Source: Imbricaverruca yamaguchii (taxonomy: Eukaryota > Arthropoda > Thecostraca > Neoverrucidae). Taken from it: DNA of 64,000 bases. Positions 1 to 44,500 of the stretch are shown here, piece after piece (position 1 is the first letter of the stretch; every line of letters begins with the position of its first letter). The DNA lies in NCBI GenBank assembly GCA_034440575.1, contig JAOTOL010001498.1:872501-936500 (forward strand), written 5' to 3'. The translations under genes were made by a program, and so were the position numbers. The notes under the pieces were generated by a model, which saw only the letters and a list, made by a program, of their open reading frames with translations, made no database searches and was not told where the DNA came from.

Positions 1-150
1 GTCTGGCTCTTGATCGCAAGTTTCCTTAGAATCTCACAACCAACAGCATTTACCCAGTCCACCCACGACCAATGGGTGTGAGAGGTTGGTGACCTTGTGG
101 GACCTAGCAGTTGAATGCGTCGTAAAAGAACCGAATGTTTCAAAATATTT
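1..150 (+). mobile_element. SINE-A fragment (3' body)
   Basis: The sequence around 60-145 (CACGACCAATGGGTGTGAGAGG, shortened here to its core GACCAATGGGTGTGAG, then GAATGCGTCGTAAAAGAACC) matches the 3' body of the better preserved SINE copies at 19265-19485 and 29810-29990. The tRNA-like head is degraded or lies before the window. Confidence 0.5.
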
Positions 151-1029
151 AATTGATACAAATGTAGAGGAATAATTGTAAGGTGAAGAATAGATAGGTG
201 ATAGACATGAAATATTCTGATCAGAACTGGAAGAAAATCTTGGTATCCCAATTGTGATGCATCATAATGGTATTGGGTAAAATATTACCAGATGTAAGAA
301 TAGTTTTTTTAAATAAAAAATTGTATTATGTTCTGTTTGTTCCTTCATTGGTGCAATTTTATATTTGATTGTCATTAATTTTCACATAATTTTAGCACTG
401 AGTAGCAGGAATTAGAAAATAACTTGTAGAAGTGCAAGATGAGAGTGGAAAACTTCTTCACTGAGTGTCATTTCCCAGCCAACTTGTAAGATATTATGTG
501 GTATGGAAAACATTGAAAACTTGACAATCAGGGTAGTGCTCAGTGTGCCTAGTGGCAGCCATCAAATTATTTGAAGACCCATTTAATGTTGGATTTTTTG
601 TTGTTGTAAATAGACAAACAAATATTCTGAGAAACCCTTTACTGAGGTTGGGATATAGGTGGAGACAGCATCATGAAGTTTCAAGTGAAATATAACATTG
701 TTTGTGTATGAGTTTGCATTTGGGAAATTGGATGTTACAGCTTGCAGCAGTTTTGATTTATTCATTTCAAATCCATTCTATTTTCATGTTTTGTAATAGG
801 AAAGTGTGCTGCCCTTCTGACAGTTGACTCCCCCCTCCACCCACCCCACCATTACTGCACAATCCTCTGGCTATTTAACATTTGATGACAATGCCTCAAG
901 AACTTTTAAATTGAATATGTACCTCTTTTACTTTGCTGTCTAGGATCACTCAATTTTACTATCATGCAGACATGCTGCATATATCAGAAATGTGTGAACT
1001 GTTCTATGCAGTTTGTTATTTCCATGAAA

Positions 1030-1208
1030 GGGGCAGGGTGGCCAAGTGGTTAAGGTTTGGGCTCTGAGTACCAAGGTCCTGGGTTCAACACTCCCACCAC
1101 TCCGGACATTTTCCAATCCCACGCCCCACCGGCGAAACAGTGTGGGAGCGCCATTAGCCGTGAATGTGCATAAAGTGCGTCGTGAATCACCCAATAAGCA
1201 AACAACAA
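1030..1208 (+). mobile_element. SINE-B, tRNA-derived, near full length
   Basis: A tRNA-like head carries an A-box-like TGGCCAAGTGGTTAAG and a B-box-like GGGTTCAACAC. A body follows with CCACCGGCGAAACAGTGTGG and a tail with GTGCGTCGTGAATCACCCAA. Imperfect direct repeats flank it (TATTTCCATGAAA near 1017 and TATTTTCATGAAA near 1210), consistent with a target-site duplication. It lies upstream of Cdk5 exon 1. A second copy sits inside the LINE at 24868-25035. Confidence 0.75.
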
Positions 1209-1516
1209 TTATTTTCATGAAATGTTGAAATTGAAATATAGTTAGTATGGTGCCACCAGGAGAATGAATATACTTACTAATCCTACTAAATACAAGGCAT
1301 TATGTAGTTCACATAGGTTTCAGATTGAATCCTTTTCTGTGAGAAAAAAAAATATGTACACAATTTGTATTTACTGTGGGATTCTTTATCAGTGCCATGT
1401 TTTCACTGTTGGTCCATTCGTCGGAAGTCGTGATGTGCTGGTTGGTGCTGGATGGAAACGTTCAAGTTTTGGGGCTGTCGGCCCTTGTGTCCTGATGCTT
1501 GATTATTTGCAGAGAA

Positions 1517-35422
<33,906 letters not shown>

Positions 35423-36499
35423 TGCCCAGTATTGAGCTGAAAGGCCGACCTGATGACCTGAGGTCAGGGCACGGCGCGCGGAGGTCCATGCCGGCGTGTC
35501 CGTCCACCTATTTTGATAATTATATACGTTATCAGCTGGCTGTTTATTGTGTTGTGTGGCCGGAAGCCGAACCGGACACGTGCAGTGAGATTTTCATTCA
35601 GTTGGTCTCTCAGGACTGAACGGTGCGCAATTTTTGACTAGGCCCGTATCCAGCATAGTTTCGGCCAGCTGCGTCGAACATTAAGTGTCGGTACTTTAAT
35701 GGTCGGCAGCTCGTTTTAATGTCCTTAATGCGCTGCAAGTGCGACGCAAGCCCTGCTTTGAGGTCAGCCGTATACCTGCGCATAGTCAGTCATCTTGTAC
35801 ACGAAATGCGTCATGAAATACATACTCAATCTGCTGTACACTTATTTATTTTTCAACACCGATGGTATCTGTGACAAGCTCAGTTATGATGTCATCGAAA
35901 CTACGTCGGGCTCGCTGCCGGCTGGAAGACAATGACGTCAGACCCAGCACAGCGGGAAAGGATGCCCGTTACAGTGATATCTAAGGATGGGTAGCACATC
36001 TTGGCCATGTCGGTGGTCGTGTCGAGAGTACACCGCGTCATCGACTAGAGATCTGCGTCGCCGCCTCATCACGCCAACAAGCCGGAGTCGGGTTATTGTG
36101 TTGTGACACCGATGTCAGGCGTTGACACGCTCACAAGCCGCAATATGAGATTGTCACAAAAACGGCACCGGTCGGCCCGAACAACTCGACACTCCGTACA
36201 CTCCGGAAAACTTGTATGACGTATGGGAGTGTGCGCAACATGTTGGCCGAGCAAGACTATTTCCTCCGTCCTCCGTCACCGGCGTGTTTCTGGGTCACTC
36301 AATGGAGGCGCGTTCTAGGGACAATCTCACCACGTCGCCGCGACGCTCGTCGCTGCCGTCTGTGCAGCGCGTGTCGTTGGCTCCTTTCGGACCACCGGAC
36401 ACGCGGTAACGGCTCGGTCCGGTATTTACCACTCGTTTTGCCAGACGGCTGGACAGCACTGGCGCTGGCCGGCGATGCGTCCGCTGGCCGCTGCTGTCG
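35423..36499. other. Cdk5 3' flank, nothing recognised
   Basis: Presumably 3'UTR followed by intergenic DNA. No poly(A) signal, transposon or conserved ORF stood out. Confidence 0.5.
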
Positions 36500-36720
36500 T
36501 CCCTCCCGCCGGTGCTGACCGCCGCTGACCGCCGCTGTCGTCCCGTCCGCCGCCGCTGACCGCCGCTGCTGACCGTCGCTGTCGTCCCGTCCGCCGCCGC
36601 TGACCGTCGCTGTCGTCCCGTCCGCCGCTGCTGACCGTCGCTGTCGTCACGTCCGCCGCCGCTGACCGTCGCTGTCGTCCCGTCCGCCGCCGCTGACCGT
36701 CGCTGTCGACTACTCTGAAA
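36500..36720. repeat. 31-bp GC-rich minisatellite
   Basis: GCTGACCGTCGCTGTCGTCC followed by CGTCCGCCGCC repeats at 36571, 36602, 36633, 36664 and 36695 with exact 31-bp spacing, after a more degenerate start. Confidence 0.9.
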
Positions 36721-37257
36721 CGGTGACACCCGGTCAGCGATCCGACTGGTAATAACGGCGCCGTCAGCGCCAGATGGCGGTCCGGGGAGGCGTTCGCTGA
36801 GCGACGCGTCGCCAACTAAGTCGGCGTCACACTTGGCTGGCCGGTCAAACAGGTGGCCGGTCGATGTATTGACTTGTTTGGACGGGTGTCACGTTGATTG
36901 GTGCTCCCGGAGCGTTCACGTCACGGGTACCACCGAAACATTCGGGCCGTCACTCCCAACGCAGTGTTTTAAGTCGTGTGGTGGCTATTATGGAGCAAGA
37001 GGCTGATTTTCACCTAACGACATGAAGGTCACTGTGGTAGGTCGGTGTTTCAATACTCGATCGCTGAGTGTTTGCTACGTGATCACTTGTCATGCTGGAA
37101 GTTGGTTATGGTGGACGCGTTGGGCGACTGAGGCACCCGGTTGCAGCCGAAGGCAGACGCATCATGTTGGCAAGGCCGCAATTGTGAGGGCCACAGGAGA
37201 GCAGTCGGGATGGCGTGGCGGAACTGGCGGGCACATGATGCGTGAGCCGTGCTCATC

Positions 37258-37518
37258 ACAGGGGCGGATACAGGGAGGGGCATGTGCCCCCCCCCCATCC
37301 ATGAAAAGGTGGCGCCCTTCCCATCGGGAAAAGCGCCCCATCAGAAAGGTTCGAGTGCACCCCTTGCTGAACGGATTCGTCAGTAAAAAATCCACTTTCA
37401 GAGGAAAAGGACCCCTTTGGGACGAAGAGACTCGATTCAATATGCTGGAGTGCACTATCTCCCCCGCTCAAAGAATTTCTCTGCCGAACCCCCCCGAGAT
37501 GAAAGTTCCCCGATCCGC
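37258..37518. mobile_element. Small TIR element (MITE)
   Basis: Left end CAGGGGCGGAT, right end ATCCGCCCTG, about 260 bp apart, internal sequence non-coding. The ends resemble hAT-type MITEs. Flanking 8-mers GCTCATCA and GTTCACTA match at only five positions, so a target-site duplication is uncertain. Confidence 0.6.
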
Positions 37519-37959
37519 CCTGGTTCACTAACCGTACGACCAGAGTGATGTGCTGGGCTGCAAGCGGCCGTTCCTGCCGTAGCGGGACATCCAGCCGTCG
37601 CGGTAGCCGGCGGGCATCATGTAGGCCCTCACCAGGGAGCCCAGATGTCGCTTCACTGCGAGACACAACATCGCCCGCGTCAACCACGCACGCATATGCA
37701 CCTGCCCAGCGTATGTAGCTGGGATACCGTCAGTAGGATGGCCGAGTACGTGGTGCGCGTGGCTAAGGTGTCGTCTATTGAGTGTCCCAGCTGTTGAATG
37801 ACGATGGACAAAAGGCAAATTCCTTGGAGTTCCGTGAAAGCGATAGTATCGGCCGTTATGGTCGCAAAATGACAGCGTAGTCTGCCAGACAGTGGCTGAC
37901 CTTTTCAATTACTCGACAGCATCTATGGCTCTCAAGGGTATCGTATCTCTTAGGCTGGT

Positions 37960-39060
37960 CTTCAATATTCCTCGTGCCCGTCACCAGTTCTCAGGAACTT
38001 TTTGCTCTTGGGGGCCCCGCTCGCTCCGGTGCCCATCGCAAAGCTCATGGACATCCCAGCTCAGTCCTCGCTGGCTCTCTGGGGCCCGATTCATCCGTCA
38101 GGAGCCCTCTTCGACTTGCATGGGGCATTATCGGTCGTCAGCAAACCTGTCAAGCTTTCAGGAGAATCCTGCAGCTTCCGAGACAGGCATCACAAGTGCT
38201 AGCAAACATCGCCAGCTCTCGGAACTTTCCCCAGCTTTGAGGTGGTTCCGTTCAACACTCAATTTTCCTTCCAAACCTCAGGAGTACCAAAGTCCGATCC
38301 GCTCCAGCTCTCAGGGGCAGGGGCCCTCCGCAGTCCTCGACAGCCTTTCGGGCTCGAGGACATTCTAGCTCTGAAACTGGCTTTCAATGTTCCTCATAAC
38401 CATCTCTAGCCTTTCGGCACTCTGGATCTCGTGAGGTCCCGTTCTTCTCATAGGGCCAAAGGAGGACATAAGGTGGACCAAGTTCAAGTATCCTGGACAT
38501 CCCAGTCAAGTCCTCTAGCTCTCAATGGGAGCTAGAGGACTTGACATTTTCAAGCGAAAATGTCAAGTCTCCATTTTCAAACGACAGGGGTCGTCTCCAG
38601 CTGTTATAGGCTTTTCCCAGTCTTTAACAATCTTTCCAACTTCAAGCACTCTCCAGGTCTGATGCGGACCCTCAGTGTTCCTCACAACCATATTTTGCCT
38701 TGAGGACTCTCCTCAGCTCCGAGGGGCTCGGTTGGCCCCAAGGGTCCTCTCAAGCTGCTAGGAGTCCATCTCAGCTATTAATAGCCCTTGTGGTTCCGAT
38801 AATATTCTAACTCTGGGGCTGGCCAACAGTATTCCTCACGACAATCGCCAGCCAGGAAGATGTTGGAAAACTATATCAGGGGACCTTGTTTATCCATCAG
38901 CGGCCGCTCTCGACCTCAGGAGAATCCTAGTCCAGTCCTCCCTGACTCTCAAATCCTATTTATCCCTCAGGGCCGTCTCCTGCTTTTAGGGACCAAACAC
39001 AGTCCTACATAGTCCTCTCTAGTTCTCGTCGCAGGGGCATTTCAGCTCTGAGATGGACCT
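37960..39060. repeat. Degenerate pyrimidine-rich repeat
   Basis: Diffuse reiteration of CAGCTCTCAGG, CAGTCCTC and TTCCTCA motifs, without coding signs. A purine-rich stretch at 41700-42150 on the other side of the NPLP1 coding exon looks like the same material in reverse. Confidence 0.5.
38505..38567. repeat. Two overlapping perfect hairpins
   Basis: Hairpin 1: GTCAAGTCCTCTAGCTC (38505-38521), 7-nt loop, exact complement to 38545. Hairpin 2: CTTGACATTTTC (38540-38551), loop AAGC, exact complement to 38567. They share six bases, so only one can form at a time. Confidence 0.85.
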
Positions 39061-39079
39061 TCACTAGTTCTCTTCAGCT

Positions 39080-39310
39080 GGTGTGGGTCATGTTCATCTC
39101 TCATCTCTGTTCTCTGTTCATCTCTTGTCTCTGTTCTTTGTTCTCTGTTCATCTCTGCTCATCTCTCATATATGTTCTCTGTTCATCTCTCATCTCTGTT
39201 TCTCTGTTCATGTATCATCTCTGTTCATCTCTTATCTCTTCATCTCTTATCTCTTCATCTCTCATCTCTGTTCATCTCTCATCTCTGTTCTCTGTTCATC
39301 TCTCCCCATC
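39080..39310. repeat. CATCTCT/TGTTCTC pyrimidine microsatellite
   Basis: Repeated GTTCATCTCTCATCTCT and TCTGTTCTCT. ORFs through it are low-complexity. Confidence 0.85.
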
Positions 39311-39660
39311 CTATGAAAACCCTCGAGGCATCTCATCCCTCTCTGGCCCTGTATATTCCTCAGCTGCTATGGGCTCATTCCAGCTGAGACTGATCTTTCC
39401 AGCTGTCATTAGCAGCTGTTCCAGCTCTGGCGGGCCTTTCCCAGCCGTGGCCAGTCCTCAGGATGGATGTCTTCAGGCCTCAAGCGCCATTGCCACACAT
39501 TTTGTTGGATGCGTTTTAATTTTCCCCCAGTTATATATCTGCCCGTCAGGGCGGTCGCCTAGCGAGCCACATCGGACCCCTAAGGGGCGGGTGCCTCTTC
39601 GCCCATTGAAAACTCCACTGCTTTGTAGCGGCCCGGGTCACTCCAGATGCTTAGAGGCTC

Positions 39661-39709
39661 TGTACCTAGCACCGGCAACCTGCTGCGCAGGTTCAGGGTG
39701 CTAGGTACA
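39661..39709. repeat. Compound hairpin (13-bp outer, 7-bp inner stem)
   Basis: TGTACCTAGCACC pairs exactly with GGTGCTAGGTACA; between them AACCTGC pairs with GCAGGTT around TGC. It lies downstream of NPLP1. The shape is short for a pre-miRNA. Confidence 0.75.
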
Positions 39710-40031
39710 CATGTGCACGTGTAAAGTTCCTTGGTGCTGACATGCGGCGTAGAAGTTAGCGCAGTCCACAACAGGGCACTTTACGAAATGCCCGGCTACG
39801 TTGTTTGTTTACGCCCACGAGCCTATCCAAGTACTGCCATGTCACGCCATCATGGTGAAGGAGGTCCATGATATGAAGCTCGGTACCTAGGTCCACACGA
39901 GCACACCTAATTTCATGCTTAGTGCATTAAGCGATGAGTGCCCTGATGGAGGTTTGGTGCAATATAAACTGCCTGATGCAGGGTGATAGACCACCGACAC
40001 GCAGCACGAAGATGCTCACCGCTCAAGACAA

Positions 40032-41570
40032 TCACCACAGACCTGGCAGCTCGATGTCGGTCGGGTAGAGCACGAATGGCTGGCCGTCGTCATCCGCGTA
40101 CGCCCAGTCCGGCCGGCGCAGCGCTGCGTCAACCAGTCGATCCGACGCGTCCCTCTTCTGCCTGCCTTGCCGCTCTGCCCGCGAGCCGTCGGCGTCGTGC
40201 TGCGCCGCAGCTATCAACGACCCGGCGGGGTCACGGGCCGGGTCGTCGGGGCGCGTGTCGGCCGCGTCGATGTCGACGAGCAGGGCGTCGGGTAGCCCGG
40301 ACTGACGGGGCGGTGGCGGTCGGGCCGCACGCGTCCCGTCGCCCGGCCGTCCAGCGACGCCATCGACACCGACGCCGCCAGCCGGCAGTCGGGTGCGACT
40401 CTCTCCGTCGCTGAACCAGCCTCCATGGCGCGCGATCGAGGCCACGTGTCGCTTGCCGCCGCCCGTGTGCCAAACTGCAGCATGAGGAGAGGTGGACAAG
40501 GCGCTCTCGTCGCCCATCGCCGACTGTGGTGCAGCCGAAGATAGACTCCGCTTCTGCTCTGTGTCGGCTCGCTGAAGCTGCTTTTGCCAGGCAGCAGAAG
40601 TTGAGCCCTGTTCATCCTCATCGGTTTGTCCACCACTTTGTCTGATGACAGAGGACAGACCTCGTTTGATGTCGCGATGTCTGGTGCCGTATACTCCGAG
40701 TCTGGCTACAGAAAATAGACTACGTCTTTGCCCTCGATTTTTGTTCAAGATTCCTCTTTCCATTGCCAGTGAAGACAAGATTCGCTTTTCATCACGAAAC
40801 CCACCAAAATGCCCATCTTGTTTCACTAGTGAAGCCAAATTTCTTTTTTCGTTGCGGTTGTCATGAAGTAGTGCATTCTGCCGGACGAAGGAAGCCAAAT
40901 GTCGTTTTTGACCTCCATTTCTCCCGCTCAATCCGTTTTGTCGGACGAACGAACTCAGGTTACGTTTCTGACCGTTATATTTATTAAGGTCAGTATGTCT
41001 GACCAATGAAGCCAGGTTTTCTTTTTCATCCAAGTCGCCGTCAAGCAAACCCTGTCTGGCCAGTGATGATAAGCTGCGCTTATCAGTTGTATCTCCATTG
41101 ATCAGATCGCGCTGCTCGTACGGTGACATCCGGTTGCGTTTCTTCCCCAAAAATCGAAAAGCCGAAAGACGAGCTACAGAGCCCAGGTGCCTCTTGTAGA
41201 GCTGGCCGGTTGCCTGCACCTGCTCACTGCCGCCGCCTCCGGCCAAGGATGCCAGCCACCGCCTGGCACCTTCGCGCTGGCCGAGCGAGGCGGCTGGTGT
41301 CAGGGGCGGCTCGTCACGGAACGCGGCATGGTCGAGCCGGCTGGGTCGGACCTGCTGGTACTGGCTCGGCCAGTTCAGCCACGGCTTGGCGCGGTGCGAC
41401 AGAGAGAGCGGCGCCCGGACGGCGCTCCTCTTGCGGGGCCCTTTGTGCGCTGGTGCGCCACCGTTGGCCGGGCCGTCGACGACAGGCGCCGGCGGGTGTA
41501 AGTCCGACTGGGCGGCGGGTTTTCCGGGGGCTGCGAAACTGGCTTCGATGGGGTCCAAGACGGCCCATGC
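40032..41570 (-). CDS. NPLP1: NPLP1 main exon with all processed peptides
   Basis: Acceptor TAGTTTTTGTTCCAG precedes AWAVLDPIEASFAAPGKP; TGA at 40034-40032 follows DIELPGLW. There is no usable ATG for a signal peptide in this exon, so an upstream exon is required. Between SLSSLAR and NLASLVR peptides the expected KR reads KE. HLGSVARLSAFRFLG is followed by KKR, a typical amidation site. The C-terminal part is GC-rich and poorer in repeats. Confidence 0.93.
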   Translation of the reverse strand, partial: AWAVLDPIEASFAAPGKPAAQSDLHPPAPVVDGPANGGAPAHKGPRKRSAVRAPLSLSHRAKPWLNWPSQYQQVRPSRLDHAAFRDEPPLTPAASLGQREGARRWLASLAGGGGSEQVQATGQLYKRHLGSVARLSAFRFLGKKRNRMSPYEQRDLINGDTTDKRSLSSLARQGLLDGDLDEKENLASLVRHTDLNKYNGQKRNLSSFVRQNGLSGRNGGQKRHLASFVRQNALLHDNRNEKRNLASLVKQDGHFGGFRDEKRILSSLAMERGILNKNRGQRRSLFSVARLGVYGTRHRDIKRGLSSVIRQSGGQTDEDEQGSTSAAWQKQLQRADTEQKRSLSSAAPQSAMGDESALSTSPHAAVWHTGGGKRHVASIARHGGWFSDGESRTRLPAGGVGVDGVAGRPGDGTRAARPPPPRQSGLPDALLVDIDAADTRPDDPARDPAGSLIAAAQHDADGSRAERQGRQKRDASDRLVDAALRRPDWAYADDDGQPFVLYPTDIELPGLW

Positions 41571-44500
41571 CTGGAACAAAAACTATACCAAGTCAAACGA
41601 TGCATTTTTGGATTTACGCCACGCTCCACCTCAAGATTTCCACTCGCAAAGTGTGCCTAAGATGGTCTCGTTTCAGCTCAATTGACGATTCTCTGGCGTT
41701 GTTGAGCCCTAGCCAGGAATAGGAGTGAGTTCTGGGAATCTGGGAGACTTCTTGAAGCCGTCGGGACCTTTAACAGTTGAAGGATTATTCGATACTGGAG
41801 AAGCCCCTTGAAGCTGGACGGATCCTTGAAGCCCGTGAGACACCTTGAATTGAAGATGAAAGGGCCTCGAATGAGTAGGAATCCTTCAAACCCGAGGGAC
41901 CCTCTTAGCTGCATGACTCCATGGAACTGGATTATCTCTGAAGGAGTTGGGTGGTCTCTGGAAAGAGAAGGGTGCCTGGAATTGGGGGACCCTGGGAGAG
42001 GGAGCCATGGAAATTGGAAAATTCAAGGGAACTCTTGGATTTTGAGGATCTCCAGGTAGCTGGAGAAGAAGGTCTAGATGATGCAGAACGTTTGCAATAA
42101 TGAGGAACTTCAGTGAGCTGGAGGAGTCCTGAGAATCAAGACGCGCCCTGGAGGGGGGGGGGGGGCGAAATCCGTTCACTCGTCCGGTTTTTCGTACATA
42201 ACTTAAGATTATACCGGGCGATATACGCCATTGTTTGCGTACCTGCTTAGAAATGTCAGGCGCATTGCTTAAAGTTAGAAAAAAACGAAAATCAGCCGAT
42301 TTTCTTTTCGAGTTAAGGGTCGTTAGTTTAAAAAATGTATAAGCGCCAAACCACACAAATCGGCGCTGATGCGCTTTCCGTATATTGGCAAAAGGGAAGT
42401 TCTTGGCAACACTAGCGACTTTCTTAGGTATATGGTTATACTATATAGTTTCAAAGTCATGTTAGGTCACCGAGGGCAAGTCAGGTTCAGGTCATGACAG
42501 GTTAATGGAACCAAACTTGTTCAACTGAAATGCTGTCATAAATGAAAATGACTGTCATGTGATTGATCTCACTTTGCATGTTACTCCCTACACATCCTGA
42601 AAACTACTGTTTGTCATTGTGTACCTAAGCGTTTCCATACTTTATTCATGTATTTCACCCCTTTTCTTTGCGAAGCCGATTGCGCCAAGCCGCCCAACGG
42701 GGAAGTTGGGCGGGCGGCCCGATTCCGGTCACTGAAGCAGGTCATGTCCTATTAAAATGCTGCTATATAGGTGACCTGAGGTGACATGGCGTATCTAGCA
42801 TCTGTATTGCATCATTAGTAATGTCCAAAACATCATTAATGCCCGTTTCGGAGCATTTAAACACAACCAAAGCGATCCAGAACAATGACGAGCCTAGCCA
42901 CGCAAAACCAGACAAATTCGACCTCATTTAACCTTGAAGATATAGATCATGAAATGAAATTTAGGTCATGAAATTTACACACAATATTGTTCACCACTGT
43001 ACCCATCCACCATGCGAATTTCATTGCTCCAGCTTTAATAGGATCCGCGATATTACGGGGCGGTATCCCCCCTCCAGTGCGCGTAGTTTTCAGAGGCCCT
43101 CCATGGCGCGTGTTAGGGTATCCACAAAACAAGTTTTACACATTTTACCACCATGAAGCAAGCATGTAGGGCTAGGTTTGGTTCAACTCGGTTAGATTAG
43201 GTTAGGTTGCGTTTTCCTTTTTAGTTAAAAAAATATCAAAAACTTTAAAATATATTTTTCCAATAAATTTATGTTCTGCAAGAACAGATTAGGTTTGGCT
43301 AGGTTTTGGTTCAATTTTATTTGCATTTTGAGATAAAACAAAAGAATACATTCAACAAATTCTGACATGGAAGGATAGGTAGTAAATTTATTTTTCAAGG
43401 CGTTTTATGAATCATTGGAGTATACCTTTCTAACGTAATGTTCATGAATGTGACTGATACCAATTAGGACCACTCATTTTTTGTGCAATTGTTTACTTTT
43501 CAAATTGTGAGCAAAGCAACACCAAAAAGAGGCTTTGAGTTTGATAAAAAAGCAATGTTGAAAATTAAATAAAAATGCAGCAGAACGGAACACGCGCCCT
43601 GGAGGCCTCTGAAAATTACGTGCACTGGAGGGGCGGATTCCGCCCCCCCCCCCCTAAGATCTCGGCTCCTCTCGGCTCCTAAAGCTGGAGGAACGAAATT
43701 CGCAGGGTGAATGGGTACGGTAGTACACGCTATTGTGTGCAAATTTCATGACTAGGTCAATATCTTCAAGGTCAAAAGGACAACATTTTCCAGCTTTGCG
43801 TGGATTATCATTGTTATGGATCGATGTGATTGTGTTTAAATGTTCCGAATTTGGCATCAACGATGTTTTGGACATCACTAATAATGCAATATAAATGCTA
43901 AACCAGGCATTTAACCTCAAGTCACCTATATAGCAGCACTTTATCAGGTCATTACTTGCTCCAGTTACCGGAACCGGGCCGCCCGTCTGACTGCTCTATT
44001 GGGCGGCTCGGTGCAATCGGCTTCGCAAAGAAAGGAGTGAAGTACATGAATACAGCATTGAAACGCTTAGGCACACAATGACAAGCTTTTCAAGCTTTCA
44101 AGAATAAGAAGTTTTCAAGCTGTGTAGGGTGTAACATGCAAAGTGACATCAATCGCATGACGTCATTTGCATTTATGACAACATTCCAGTTGGCAAAGTT
44201 TGGTTCCATTAACCTGTCATGAACTTGGCCTGACTTGACCTCGGTAGTCAAGCATGACTTTGGATCTATATAGCATAAAAATACACATCAAATAAATATC
44301 TAGTGTCGCGAAGAACACTTCCATTTTGCCAATATACGGGAAGCGCATCAGCGCCGATTTTTGTTGTCTGTCAGTGTACAAGAAAGGAACGCGGTGACAG
44401 ACGCTTTGCAAAAGTTGAAAGCAGCGTTTCAAGCGGGGGTTGGCTGCGATACAGGGATGTAATTTGCGGGCCTACGTCATATCGGTTGGTCATTTTGTGC

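Noticed and set aside
36295..36815. Gly/Asp-rich minus ORF as a repeat protein
   Set aside because: Product of the 31-bp GC-rich minisatellite.
43170..43215. Arthropod telomere repeat (TTAGG)n
   Set aside because: Only two or three imperfect units; too short for an interstitial telomere claim.
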